Shown here piece after piece: positions 38,251 to 47,354 of a DNA stretch of 64,000 nucleotides (the first letter of the stretch is position 1; each line of letters starts with the position of its first letter). The position numbers were made by a program, and so were the translations under genes. Source of the stretch: Faecalibacterium prausnitzii (GTDB lineage: Bacteria > Bacillota > Clostridia > Oscillospirales > Ruminococcaceae); the NCBI RefSeq assembly GCF_003324185.1, contig NZ_PXUP01000006.1:62001-126000 (forward strand). Reading direction: 5' to 3'. The notes under the pieces are model-generated. The model saw only the letters and a program-made list of their open reading frames with translations, was not told where the DNA came from and made no database searches.

Positions 38251-39126
38251 TCACCTTGTGCCCTCCTGCGGCTTCAACGCCCTTTTGCGGTATTGCAGGG
38301 GGCTTTGCCCGGTGGCTTTTGCAAACCGGGTGGAAAAGTTGCTGGCATCGCCAAAGCCTACCTTCTGCGCGATCTCGCTGACGCTGTGGTCGGTGAGAAC
38401 CAGCAGTTCCTTTGCCTGTGTAATGCGGAAGTTGACCAGATAATTATACGGTGTCGTGCCCATATACCGCCGGAACAGCCGCAGAAAATAGCTTTTGCTC
38501 ATGTGGGCATCGGCCAGCAGGTCGGCAAGGCAAAGCTCCTTCTGGTAATTTTTGCGCAGGGTCTCCGCTGCCTGCAAAATCACCTGCCGCGCGCTGGTGG
38601 CTTCGGCCTGTGAAAGAATGCTCCGGGCGCACAGCGCCAGCATCTCGTGGAGCACCAGCCCGGCGGTCACCATGCTGTCCACGGTGCTGCGCTCCATCTG
38701 CCCCAAAAGCATTTCAAAATATTCCTGTATCTTGACCCCGGTGAGCTGCACCGGGGTCAGTTTTTTGCCCGGAAGCAGCAGCGGCTCCATGGCGGCGACT
38801 CCTGCACCGTCCAGATGCACCCAATAATGATGCCAGCAGCTTTGCCCCGGGGCGGTGCAGTAGCTCTGCGGGATGCGGCAGTTCAGCAGCAGCGCCTGCC
38901 CAGTGCGGAGCTCCACATGGCTTTCCCCCTGCTCGATGAGCCCTGCACCCCGGAGGGTGTAAAACAGAAGATAGCTTTCTTTATCCGTGCGGGCGGTGGA
39001 AAAATGCTGCTGGGCGTAGAACACCCCTGCCTCGGTGCAGTAATAGGGCTGCGCCAGCTCTGCTTCGCTGGGAGTGGTGCGTTTCCAGACGCTTTCCGGG
39101 GTCACATCCATGTTGTAGGTCAGCAT
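38251..39126 (-). CDS. AraC family transcriptional regulator
   Basis: A 291-residue regulator, likely for the divergent rhamnose genes. The N-terminal half (about 40-150) is a cupin sugar-sensing domain with GAGLIEQGESHVELRTGQALLLNCRIPQSY. Two helix-turn-helix motifs follow: LCLADLLADAHMSKSYFLRLFRRYMGTTP near 220 and VSEIAQKVGFGDASNFSTRFAKATGQSPLQYR near 260. The start at 39126 (MLTYNMDV) has a GAGAGAAAA upstream and sits 23 bases from a large inverted repeat that fills its 5' region. Confidence 0.9.
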   Translation of the reverse strand: MLTYNMDVTPESVWKRTTPSEAELAQPYYCTEAGVFYAQQHFSTARTDKESYLLFYTLRGAGLIEQGESHVELRTGQALLLNCRIPQSYCTAPGQSCWHHYWVHLDGAGVAAMEPLLLPGKKLTPVQLTGVKIQEYFEMLLGQMERSTVDSMVTAGLVLHEMLALCARSILSQAEATSARQVILQAAETLRKNYQKELCLADLLADAHMSKSYFLRLFRRYMGTTPYNYLVNFRITQAKELLVLTDHSVSEIAQKVGFGDASNFSTRFAKATGQSPLQYRKRALKPQEGTR

Positions 39127-39148
39127 TTTCTGTTTTCTCTCTTTCCGA

Positions 39149-39308
39149 GGTGTATCTGAAAACAAAGAAAATGACGAATATTTCGCAAGCACAAGCGGGA
39201 TTTAAGGCAAATAGCCGCAGGAATCCTTTGTGGATTTCAAGGCTGTTTAACGCAAAATCCAGCTGTGCTTGTAGAAATAGACTAAATTTTCGACTTTTCA
39301 GATACACC
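39149..39308. repeat. 160-bp imperfect inverted repeat (MITE-like) with 14-bp arms
   Basis: GGTGTATCTGAAAA (39149-39162) and TTTTCAGATACACC (39295-39308) are perfect complements. Inside, the two halves keep matching: CAAGCACAAGCGGGATTT on the left against the complement CAAGCACAGCTGGATTTT from the right, and AATAGCC against AACAGCC. The transcript or DNA could fold into one long hairpin. It lies between the AraC gene and rhaB. No clear target duplication. Confidence 0.7.
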
Positions 39309-39406
39309 CTAGGTTCAGTATAGCGCACCAGCCTTTGCAGTGCAAGAGTAGACTTTTCACAAAGAATGCGTCACCTTTGCAGATGGAATCGTCCGTGTTC
39401 TACCGC

Positions 39407-39412
39407 TATACT
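39407..39412 (+). promoter_or_regulatory. -10 element before rhaB
   Basis: TATACT 33 bases before the rhaB start without a recognisable -35 hexamer, as expected for an activator-dependent promoter. Confidence 0.45.
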
Positions 39413-39444
39413 GGTAGCAGTCAAAGCCACACAGGAGGCGCATT

Positions 39445-40767
39445 ATGTACAAAAACTATCTTGCCATCGACATTGGTGCATCCAGCGGGCGGCACATTGT
39501 CGGATGGATGGAGAACGGCGTTCTCTGCACCGAAGAAGTGTACCGTTTTCCCAATAGCGTCCGGTGGGTGGACGGTCATCTGGAATGGGACATCGACAGC
39601 CTGTTTACCAACGTGAAGCAGGGCATCCGGGAAGCGTTTGCAAAGTTCCCGGAAATTGAGAGCCTTTCCATCGACACATGGGCGGTGGATTATGTGCTGC
39701 TGAAAAACGGTCAGCCCCTCTCCCCTGTCTACGCCTACCGCGACAGCCGGACGCAGGCGGTGCTGGATGAAGTCCACAGCATCCTGCCCTTCGCGCAGCT
39801 CTACCGGCGCACCGGCATCCAATTCCAGCCCTTCAACAGCATTTATCAGCTGTATGCCGACAAAAAAGCCGGGCGGCTGGCGCAGGCCGAGGACTTTTTG
39901 ATGATCCCGGAATATCTGCTGTGGAAGCTCTGCGGCGTAAAGGCACGGGAGTACACCAACGCCACCTCCACCGGACTCGTGAACGCTCAGACCAAAGAGT
40001 ACGACCCGGAGATTCTCAAAGCTTTGGGCTTGCCGGAGGCGATGTTCCCCAAGCTGATGGCTCCCGGTACGGTGCTGGGCCCGTTGAAGGCGGACATTGC
40101 CGCCGAGGTGGGCGGACAGACCAAGGTAGTGCTGTGCGCCACCCACGACACCGCCAGCGCCGTGGAGGGCATCCCCATGGAGCAGGGCGATGCACCGTTT
40201 CTCTCCTCCGGCACATGGAGTTTGCTGGGGGTCAAGCTGGCAAAGCCCATCACCAGCCCGAAGAGCTGCCGCGCCAACTTTACCAACGAGGGCGGCGTGG
40301 GGTACATCCGCTACCTAAAAAACATCATGGGTCTGTGGATCATCCAGTGCGTGCAAAAGCAGCTGGGCATCTCCTTTGCCGAGATGGTGGAGCTGGCCAA
40401 GACCAGCACCTACACCCGCATTTTTGATGTAAACGCAGCCCGCTTCTCTGCCCCGCAGGATATGCGCGCAGAGATTCGCACGGCTCTTGCCGAGACCGGC
40501 GAAGCCCCTGCCACGGATGCCGACCTCATCAACAGCATCTACCACTCGCTGGCGTACTGCTACGGGGAAGCCTATCGTGAGATGGAGGCTGTGACCGGGC
40601 AGCACTGGGATAAACTCTACATCGCAGGTGGCGGCGCAAAGAACGCCACCCTGAACGAGCTGACCGCCCATTATACCGGAAAACAGGTCGTGGCTCTGCC
40701 CATCGAGGCCACCGCCATCGGCAATTTGAAGATTCAGATGAGCATTTCTAAAGGAGGAACCGTATGA
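39445..40767 (+). CDS. rhaB: Rhamnulokinase, shortened at the C-terminus
   Basis: Phosphorylates L-rhamnulose with ATP (FGGY kinase family). The 440-residue protein begins YLAIDIGASSGRHIVGWMENG (phosphate-1 motif) and has FPNSVRWVDGHLEWDIDSLF, DTWAVDYVLL, EGIPMEQGDAPFLSSGTWSLLG (phosphate-2) and LYIAGGGAKNATLNELTA (adenosine motif). RhaB proteins are usually about 470-490 residues; this one ends IEATAIGNLKIQMSISKGGTV, just after the last conserved motif, where rhaA begins. The stop overlaps the rhaA ATG (ATGA). RBS AGGAGG. Confidence 0.93.
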   Translation: MYKNYLAIDIGASSGRHIVGWMENGVLCTEEVYRFPNSVRWVDGHLEWDIDSLFTNVKQGIREAFAKFPEIESLSIDTWAVDYVLLKNGQPLSPVYAYRDSRTQAVLDEVHSILPFAQLYRRTGIQFQPFNSIYQLYADKKAGRLAQAEDFLMIPEYLLWKLCGVKAREYTNATSTGLVNAQTKEYDPEILKALGLPEAMFPKLMAPGTVLGPLKADIAAEVGGQTKVVLCATHDTASAVEGIPMEQGDAPFLSSGTWSLLGVKLAKPITSPKSCRANFTNEGGVGYIRYLKNIMGLWIIQCVQKQLGISFAEMVELAKTSTYTRIFDVNAARFSAPQDMRAEIRTALAETGEAPATDADLINSIYHSLAYCYGEAYREMEAVTGQHWDKLYIAGGGAKNATLNELTAHYTGKQVVALPIEATAIGNLKIQMSISKGGTV

Positions 40768-42023
40768 GTTACGCAGAAGCAAAAGCCCGCTACACCGCCA
40801 TTGGCGTGGACACCGAAACCGCCATTGCCCGGTTAAAGACCGTGCCCATTTCTCTGCACTGCTGGCAGGGAGATGACGTCCGTGGCTTTGATACCGACCC
40901 CACCAAGCCCCTGACCGGCGGCATCCAGACCACCGGCAACTACCCCGGCCGTGCCCGCACCCCGGAGGAACTGATGGCAGATATGGACAAGGTGCTTTCC
41001 CTTTGCCCCGGCACCAAAAAGATCAATCTCCATGCCTCCTACGCCATTTTTGACGAGGAGAACCCGTGGGTAGACCGGGACAAACTGGAGCCGAAGCACT
41101 TCAAAAAATGGGTAGATTTTTGCAAGGCAAGAGGGCTGGGCGCAGACTTTAACCCCACCTTTTTCTCCCACCCCAAGTGCGACCCGCTGACCCTTGCCAG
41201 CCCCAATGAGGAGACCCGGAAATTCTGGGTGGAACACGGCAAGGCCTGCATCCGCATCAGCCAGTATCTGGCCGAGGAGCTGGGGCAGCCCTGCACCATG
41301 AACATCTGGACGGGCGACGGCTTCAAGGACGTACCGGCGGATCGCAAAGGTCCCCGCGACCGCTACAAGGCCAGCATCGACGAGATTTTGAGCGAGCCTT
41401 ACGACTTCAAGCTGGTGAAGCCCTGCATCGAGAGCAAGGTGTTCGGCATCGGTGTGGAGGCGTACACCGTGGGCAGTGCCGAGTTTGCCCTGAGCTATAC
41501 CGCCTTCAACCGGGAAAAGTGCATTCCTCTGATGGATAACGGCCACTACCATCCCACCGAAGTAGTCAGCGACAAGATTCCCGCCCTGCTGGCCTTCTTC
41601 CCGGAGATTGCCCTCCACATCACCCGCCCCATCCGCTGGGACTCCGACCATGTGGTGCTGTTTGACGATGAAACGAAGGAGATCTGCAAGGAGATCGTGC
41701 GCTGCGGCGGTCTGGACGGCCGGGTGAACATTGCACTGGATTACTTTGACGCTTCCATCAACCGCATCTCCGCATGGACGGTGGGCTTCCGCAACGTGGA
41801 AAAGGCGCTGCTGTCTGCCCTGTGCACCCCGCATACGGTACTGAAGGAGCTGCAGGACACCAACCAGTTCACCGAGCTGATGGTGCGGCAGGAGGAGCTG
41901 AAGACCCTGCCCTTTGGCGTGGTCTGGGACGAATACTGCCGCCGGAACGGTGTGCCGGTGGACGGCGCATGGTTTGAGGAAGTAAAGAAATACGAGCAGA
42001 ACGTGCTGAGCAAGCGCATTTGA
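40764..42023 (+). CDS. rhaA: L-rhamnose isomerase
   Basis: Converts L-rhamnose to L-rhamnulose in the cytoplasm. The 419-residue length fits RhaA. Conserved stretches include PISLHCWQGDDVRGFD near 30, LHASYAIFDEENPWVDRD near 90, FNPTFFSHPKCDPLTLASPNEETRKFW near 130, MNIWTGDGFKDVPADRKGPRDRYKASLD-like segment near 177, and MDNGHYHPTE near 254 with metal ligands. AAAGGAGG within the end of rhaB is the ribosome binding site. Middle gene of rhaBAD. Confidence 0.97.
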   Translation: MSYAEAKARYTAIGVDTETAIARLKTVPISLHCWQGDDVRGFDTDPTKPLTGGIQTTGNYPGRARTPEELMADMDKVLSLCPGTKKINLHASYAIFDEENPWVDRDKLEPKHFKKWVDFCKARGLGADFNPTFFSHPKCDPLTLASPNEETRKFWVEHGKACIRISQYLAEELGQPCTMNIWTGDGFKDVPADRKGPRDRYKASIDEILSEPYDFKLVKPCIESKVFGIGVEAYTVGSAEFALSYTAFNREKCIPLMDNGHYHPTEVVSDKIPALLAFFPEIALHITRPIRWDSDHVVLFDDETKEICKEIVRCGGLDGRVNIALDYFDASINRISAWTVGFRNVEKALLSALCTPHTVLKELQDTNQFTELMVRQEELKTLPFGVVWDEYCRRNGVPVDGAWFEEVKKYEQNVLSKRI

Positions 42024-42042
42024 ATGAGAGAGGTTTTTGAAG

Positions 42043-42870
42043 ATGGGTATTCTGGATATTGAAATTGTCAAAGGTTTTATGCGGATGTGCAACGATGGCT
42101 GGCTGCAGGGCTGGCACGAGCGCAACGGCGGCAACCTGACCTACCGCATGAAGGAAGAGGAAGTGGCCCAGTGCCGCCCCTTCTTTTACCCGCAGCCCCA
42201 CGAATGGGTGAACATGGGCGTGCAGGCGGACAATCTGGCGGGCGAGTATTTCATTACCACCGGCTCCGGCAAGTTTTTCCGCAACGTGGAGCCGGACCCT
42301 GTCCACAGCATCGGCATTGTGGAGATCAACGGCAAGGGCGACAGCTGGCGCATCGTCTGGGGTCTGGAAGGCGGCGCAAAGCCCACCAGTGAGTTCCCCA
42401 GCCACTTTATGAATCACAGCGTCCGCAAAGCCGCCACCAATGGCGCAAACCGCGTTATCTACCACTGCCACGCCACCAACGTCATTGCCCTGACCTACAT
42501 TCTGCCCCTGACCGACCGGGACTTCACCCGTGCGTTGTGGCAGAGCGCTACTGAGTGCCCGGTGGTGTTCCCGGAGGGCGTGGGCGTCTGCCCGTGGATG
42601 GTGCCCGGCGGGGCAGACATTGCCATGGCCACCAGTGAGCTGATGAAGACTTATCAGGCCGCCATCTGGGCACAGCACGGTCTGTTTGCCTCCGGCCCGG
42701 ACTTTGACATCACCTTTGGTCTGGCCCACACCATCGAAAAGAGTGCCGAAATTTACGTCAAGGTGCTCTCCATGGGCGGCGGCATCATCCGTCAGACCAT
42801 CACCGACGACGACCTGCGCGCCATCGCCCGCGACTTTGGTGTGACCCTGAACGAGAAGTTTCTCAACTAA
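42043..42870 (+). CDS. rhaD: Rhamnulose-1-phosphate aldolase
   Basis: Splits L-rhamnulose 1-phosphate into dihydroxyacetone phosphate and L-lactaldehyde; a zinc-dependent class II aldolase. The 275-residue protein contains GWHERNGGNLTYRM near 24, FITTGSGKFFRNV near 70, VIYHCHATNVIAL near 140 (zinc His pair), FPEGVGVCPWMVPG near 175 and AIWAQHGLFASG near 207 (third His). The ATG at 42043 has AGAGAGG upstream; a TTG two codons earlier is less likely. Last gene of the operon. Confidence 0.96.
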   Translation: MGILDIEIVKGFMRMCNDGWLQGWHERNGGNLTYRMKEEEVAQCRPFFYPQPHEWVNMGVQADNLAGEYFITTGSGKFFRNVEPDPVHSIGIVEINGKGDSWRIVWGLEGGAKPTSEFPSHFMNHSVRKAATNGANRVIYHCHATNVIALTYILPLTDRDFTRALWQSATECPVVFPEGVGVCPWMVPGGADIAMATSELMKTYQAAIWAQHGLFASGPDFDITFGLAHTIEKSAEIYVKVLSMGGGIIRQTITDDDLRAIARDFGVTLNEKFLN

Positions 42871-42898
42871 GCCATCTTTCTCCATTCTTCTTCATCAT

Positions 42899-42957
42899 AG
42901 CAGAACAGGCATCCCGTCCGATACCGCCAAACGGTAACGCAGGATGCCTGTTCTGCT
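42899..42957. terminator. Terminator between rhaD and the AraC gene
   Basis: AGCAGAACAGGCATCC pairs perfectly with GGATGCCTGTTCTGCT (42899-42957), with an inner ACCG / CGGT helix. Convergent genes on both sides make a shared terminator likely, although the T-tracts are modest. Confidence 0.75.
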
Positions 42958-44157
42958 TTATGTTTCCCGGAATTCCATGGGCGTTTTTCCGGTGACCTGC
43001 TGAAAGACTGCGCTGAAATAATTGCGGGTGGCAAAGCCAAGCTGTTCGGAAATTTCCCGGACGCTGAGCGGTGTACTTTTCAGCAGAACTTTCGCACGTT
43101 CGACCTTTGCAAACTTTACATAGTTCGTCACACTCAGACCCGTTTCTTCCTTGAATTTGTGGGTGAGATAATATTCCGTGTAGCCCACCAGGGCGGCAAG
43201 ATCTTCCGCTACGATCTTTTTGTCCAGATTCATCTCGATGTAATCCACACATTTCTGAATCTGCATACTGAGGTTCGGGTTCGTCCGATGCTTGTGGACA
43301 CGCCGGATAAAGTCGTCGTACATCATCATTGCAAGGGGGGCCAGCTCATCCAGCGATTTTGCCGCTTCTGCCGTCTGAATGTAGCTGTCCCCAAGCGAAT
43401 ATGCCTCCTCCGGGGACAGGCCGCCCTCAATGGCGGCACGGCAGACCAGAGAGGTGAACACGATGATGGAGGTCTTGCTCTGGCGTAGCACATCGCTGCT
43501 CTGCACCGGTACACCTGCACTTATGCTCATACAGTTAGAAAGCGCCTGCTTGTAATTCATATCTCCGGTGCGGACCATCTGCAGCATTCCCTGCTCCGCC
43601 ATCCAGATTTTATACCGGTCATGGGGAATCGCATCGCTTTTCAGCCGTTCGTCCTGTGCTGCACTGCTGTTCACATCGCTCAACTCCAGCCGCTGCCCGG
43701 TCAGGCAGTAGTGCATCATCAGCAGATAGCGGTTCATAATGGTGTTTTGCAGGGTAGGAACTTTTTCAAGGGCTTTGTAAAGTTGGATCGTCCATGCCAC
43801 ACTGATCTCCAGCTTGCTGTAATATTTCAGCCCTTCCTCGATCCCGCGCATTGTCACATCCCGATGGAACACCGGCCCGATGACCCAGACACGCTTCAGT
43901 TTCCCCTCTTCCTTTTCAAAGGCTGCGCCCCACAAAAGACCCAATGCCGTCCCCAAGGTAACGGGCACATCGTCCCGGTTCCCATGCTCCAGCATCCGCT
44001 GTTTGCAGCCGAACAGCTCAAATGCGCTGGCAAGAAAGGCCTCGTCCGGGCAGTTGCTCCGTAGTAGCTTTCCCTTTGCATCATAGCACCATGTATAAAC
44101 ATTGCCGCCGCACTGGACAAGCTCGGAAAACAGCATCATATTCTGGAGAACATCCAT
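42958..44157 (-). CDS. AraC family transcriptional regulator with large N-terminal sensor
   Basis: A 399-residue regulator. Residues 1-290 form a sensor region with no motif I can name (MDVLQNMMLFSELVQCGGNV...). The C-terminal 100 residues hold two helix-turn-helix motifs: IVAEDLAALVGYTEYYLTHKFKEETGLSV and VREISEQLGFATRNYFSAVFQQVTGKTPMEFR. GGAGGGG precedes the ATG. It follows the GH1 gene by 87 bases on the same strand and probably controls nearby glycosidase genes. Confidence 0.9.
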   Translation of the reverse strand: MDVLQNMMLFSELVQCGGNVYTWCYDAKGKLLRSNCPDEAFLASAFELFGCKQRMLEHGNRDDVPVTLGTALGLLWGAAFEKEEGKLKRVWVIGPVFHRDVTMRGIEEGLKYYSKLEISVAWTIQLYKALEKVPTLQNTIMNRYLLMMHYCLTGQRLELSDVNSSAAQDERLKSDAIPHDRYKIWMAEQGMLQMVRTGDMNYKQALSNCMSISAGVPVQSSDVLRQSKTSIIVFTSLVCRAAIEGGLSPEEAYSLGDSYIQTAEAAKSLDELAPLAMMMYDDFIRRVHKHRTNPNLSMQIQKCVDYIEMNLDKKIVAEDLAALVGYTEYYLTHKFKEETGLSVTNYVKFAKVERAKVLLKSTPLSVREISEQLGFATRNYFSAVFQQVTGKTPMEFRET

Positions 44158-44244
44158 GTGTAACCCCTCCGGCTCATTGACTCATTGATAGAAATAGTAT
44201 ATCATACTTTCGTCGTTTTTTCTACCGATGCCCGGAGCCCCCTC

Positions 44245-45546
44245 TCAAGCTCTGCAATACTCCCCCAGCACCGCAAGGCTGGGCTTTGCGGTCCGCTCCA
44301 TGGTTTCACGGTTCACGGCGATCAGGCCGAACTGCATGGCATAGCCCTTCTGCCACTCAAAGTTGTCCATCAGGCTCCAATGGAAGTAGCCCTTCACCGG
44401 GATGCCGTCGGCAATGCAGTGTTGCACGCCGTCCAGTGCCTGCCGGATAAACGCCACACGGCGGGTGTCATCGGCGGTGGCAATGCCATTTTCGGTGACG
44501 ATGAGATCACCCTTGAATTTCTCTGCCACCTTGCGGAGAACGTGCTCCAGTGCCTGCGGGTAAACCTCGTAATCCATCTGGGTCAGCTCTGCGCCCTCCG
44601 GTGCCGGCAGCTGCCCCTGCGGGCCGTAAAGGGTGCGGGTGTAGTTCTGCACACCTAAGAAATCATCCTCTTTGATGTAGGGCAGATAATGGGTGAACTC
44701 CTCCTGCCATGCGGCCTCGGCAAAGGCTTCGCCGCCGGGCTGTGCCTGCAAGTCGTGGAGAGAAAGGGTCAGGCCAACCTTGACCTGCGGGCAGATGGCC
44801 TTGATGGCATCCCGTGCGGCTGCATGGGCACGCAGCACCAGCAGGTCGCCCTCCGAGGTGCGCTCGCTGACAAAGATCTGCGGCTGGGGTGTGCCGAACA
44901 CCTGCGCGTTCTCCATGGCAGCATACTTCATGTTTTCCATCATCTTCTGGAAGTTCATGCCCACCTGCACCGTGCCCTCGGCAGACTTTCCGGCAGCAGC
45001 GGCATTCTTGGCTGCCTGTTCTGCCATCAGGCGGAACCGCTTGGAAATGGCGGCCAGCTGCAAGCCCATATTCGCTTCGTTGATGGTGCAGACATAATGC
45101 AGCTCGCTGCCCAGCTGCTCCATGACAAAGGCTGCATAGTGCTTAAAGTCCTCGACCGTGGACTCTGCTTCCCAGCCGCCCTTGCAGATAAGCCACTTGG
45201 GGCTGGTGAAGTGCAGCAGAGTCACCACCGGTTCTACACCATGCGCTTTGCAGCAGGCGATCACCTTGCGGTAGTGTTCAATGGCTTCCGGATTGAACGT
45301 TCCTTCCTCCGGCTCCACCCGTGCCCACTCGATGGAAAAGCGGTAGGCGTTCAGCCCGGCATCGGCCAGCAGCTTAATATCTTCTTCGTACCGATGATAA
45401 TGGTCGCAGGCAATGCCGCTGGGCTCCGTAAAGCTGGAATGGGGCAGCTGCTCCTGTGCCCAGTAGTCGCTGTTGGTATTGTTACCCTCTACCTGATGGG
45501 CTGCTGTTGCAGCACCGATGAAAAAGCCTTTTTCAAATTTCTGCAT
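44245..45546 (-). CDS. Glycoside hydrolase family 1, beta-glucosidase/beta-galactosidase type
   Basis: A 433-residue retaining glycosidase. FFIGAATAAHQVEGNNTNSDYW at the N-terminus, LNAYRFSIEWARVEPEEG near 70, acid/base Glu in CTINEANMGL near 158, and nucleophile Glu in IVTENGIATADD near 350. YFHWSLMDNFEWQKGYAMQFGL near 395 is the glucosidase form, not the phospho-glucosidase form, so the substrate is probably an unphosphorylated oligosaccharide. No signal peptide, so cytoplasmic. RBS AAAGGAG. Divergent from the GPH carrier gene. Confidence 0.93.
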   Translation of the reverse strand: MQKFEKGFFIGAATAAHQVEGNNTNSDYWAQEQLPHSSFTEPSGIACDHYHRYEEDIKLLADAGLNAYRFSIEWARVEPEEGTFNPEAIEHYRKVIACCKAHGVEPVVTLLHFTSPKWLICKGGWEAESTVEDFKHYAAFVMEQLGSELHYVCTINEANMGLQLAAISKRFRLMAEQAAKNAAAAGKSAEGTVQVGMNFQKMMENMKYAAMENAQVFGTPQPQIFVSERTSEGDLLVLRAHAAARDAIKAICPQVKVGLTLSLHDLQAQPGGEAFAEAAWQEEFTHYLPYIKEDDFLGVQNYTRTLYGPQGQLPAPEGAELTQMDYEVYPQALEHVLRKVAEKFKGDLIVTENGIATADDTRRVAFIRQALDGVQHCIADGIPVKGYFHWSLMDNFEWQKGYAMQFGLIAVNRETMERTAKPSLAVLGEYCRA

Positions 45547-45616
45547 GATGATTCTCCTTTTTATTCAGAAGCCGTGTTTTCTCTGTGCCTATTGTAACAG
45601 GTCTGTGCGGAGCAAA

Positions 45617-45685
45617 AAGGATAATTTTTCACGTTATTGGTAAATTTTTCGTCGAGTGGTCAGAACTGCACGAATTTTTATCCTT
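45617..45685. promoter_or_regulatory. Operator-like inverted motifs between GH1 and GPH genes
   Basis: AAGGATAATTTTTCACG (45617-45633) faces CGAATTTTTATCCTT (45671-45685). The second copy matches CGACTTTTCATCCTTA at 55099-55114, upstream of the GH78 gene, at 14 of 16 bases. This suggests a shared regulator site in a divergent control region. Confidence 0.5.
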
Positions 45686-45782
45686 AATTCCAATTTTTTG
45701 TCTGGCAGTACCTATTGCATTCTGTTATTCTGGTGTCAAGAAAAGCGGAACCCGTTTCACACAAAAAGGAGGAAAAATCATT

Positions 45783-47273
45783 ATGTTCCAAAAGAAACCC
45801 AGCGCCAGTGAGGTAGACGGCGTCCAGTACCGCCGCGCCAAAACCTGGCAGATCATCTGCTACGCCTGCAACGCCTTTGTGGGCATGAGCGTCTATTCCC
45901 TGATCGGTATGGCAAGTTATTCTGCCAGTATCGGCTACGGCATCACTACTGCAACCGTCGGCATCATCCTGATGCTGGCCCGCATTCTGGACGGCTTCAC
46001 CGACCCGCTGCTGGCATTCGTCTACGACCGCGTCAACACCCGTTTCGGTAAGCTGCGCGTTCTGCTGATCAGCGGCTACCTGATCGAGGCAGTCGGCCTG
46101 CTGTGCATGTTCAACCTGTGCTCCAGCAAGGGCTTCGGCCTGCCGGTGTTTGCCCTGACCTACATTATCTACATCATCGGCTACACCGTCACCAACATGA
46201 CCGCCCAGACCCTGCCTGCCATCATGACCAACGATCCCCGGCAGCGTCCCACCATCGGTGTCTGGACCACTGCACTGAACTACGCCGTGCCCATGGGCAT
46301 GAGTATGCTGATCTACACCGTCATCCTGCCCAAGTGCGGCGGCACCTTTAATCAGGACTTCCTCAGCACCGTCTGCACCATCGTCCTGATCATTGCCGGC
46401 ATCGGCACCCTGATCGTCTGCGCTGGCATCTCCGCTTACGACAAGCCCGAAAACTTTGATAGCATCAGTAAAAATCACGAACCGCTGAAGGTTGCGGATA
46501 TTCTTGAGGTGCTCAAGCACAACAAGCCCCTGCAGTGCTACATTGCCTCCAACGCTTCCGATAAGCTGGCTCAGCAGGTAGGCAGTCAGGCCATCATCAA
46601 CACGATGCTGAACGGCATCCTCATCGGCAACATGGGTCTTGCTACCACCCTTAGCATGATCAGCATGGTTCCCTCCATCTTCTTTGCAGCCTTCGGCGCA
46701 AAGTATGTGGGCAAAAAAGGCAGCAAGAAGGGCATCGTGACCTGGACCTGCATCAGCATGACCATCACCACTGTGCTGATCCTGTTCTTCATCTTTACCG
46801 ACACCCGTCAGATCGGTGTGATCGGCAGCTGGAACATGATCGTTTACGTCCTGCTGACCCTGCTGCAGAACGGTTCCAATATGTGCATCACCACCTCCAA
46901 CAACTCTTACATGGCTGACACCATCGACTACGAGCTGGACCGCAGCGGCCGTTACATCCCGGCGGTAGTCTCCGGTACTTACAGCCTGATCGACAAGCTC
47001 ATCACCTCGGTGGCTGCCGTCATCGCCACCGGTGCCGTCGCCGTTCTGGGCTACACCACCACCATGCCTCAGCCCACGGATGCCTACACCTCCGGCATCT
47101 TCTGGATGACCGTTGCCATCAAGTACGGTCTGCCGATGCTGGGCTGGGTCGTCACCCTGCTCGCCATGGTGGGCTGCCCCCTGACCAAGGAGGAAATGGT
47201 CAACGTCCAGAAGCGCATCGCAGATAAAAAAGACGCTCTTCGCCGTGAAGTAATTGCAGAACATATGCAGTAA
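45783..47273 (+). CDS. GPH-family sugar:cation symporter (MFS)
   Basis: A 496-residue carrier of the glycoside-pentoside-hexuronide family with about twelve helices. RRAKTWQIICYACNAFVGMSVYSLIG at the start, ILDGFTDPLLAFVYDRVNTRFGKLRVLL near 62 (the GPH D-P-x-x-G-type motif) and YMADTIDYELDRSGRYIPAVVSGTYSLIDK near 378 are characteristic. The start at 45783 follows AAAGGAGG; the upstream open frame is promoter DNA. It heads an operon with GH2, GH43 and a TIM-barrel protein, so it probably imports a pectin-side-chain oligosaccharide. Confidence 0.92.
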   Translation: MFQKKPSASEVDGVQYRRAKTWQIICYACNAFVGMSVYSLIGMASYSASIGYGITTATVGIILMLARILDGFTDPLLAFVYDRVNTRFGKLRVLLISGYLIEAVGLLCMFNLCSSKGFGLPVFALTYIIYIIGYTVTNMTAQTLPAIMTNDPRQRPTIGVWTTALNYAVPMGMSMLIYTVILPKCGGTFNQDFLSTVCTIVLIIAGIGTLIVCAGISAYDKPENFDSISKNHEPLKVADILEVLKHNKPLQCYIASNASDKLAQQVGSQAIINTMLNGILIGNMGLATTLSMISMVPSIFFAAFGAKYVGKKGSKKGIVTWTCISMTITTVLILFFIFTDTRQIGVIGSWNMIVYVLLTLLQNGSNMCITTSNNSYMADTIDYELDRSGRYIPAVVSGTYSLIDKLITSVAAVIATGAVAVLGYTTTMPQPTDAYTSGIFWMTVAIKYGLPMLGWVVTLLAMVGCPLTKEEMVNVQKRIADKKDALRREVIAEHMQ

Positions 47274-47354
47274 CACCCTGCAAAGACCGAAAAGGCTCAT
47301 ACGCTCTTTCGGTTTTTGCTGATTCTATCTATCTTTCACAAAGGAGTTTTTACC

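Noticed and set aside
38981-39328. 115-codon minus-strand frame
   Set aside because: It covers the long inverted repeat and overlaps the AraC gene in another frame; the open frame comes from the repeat sequence.
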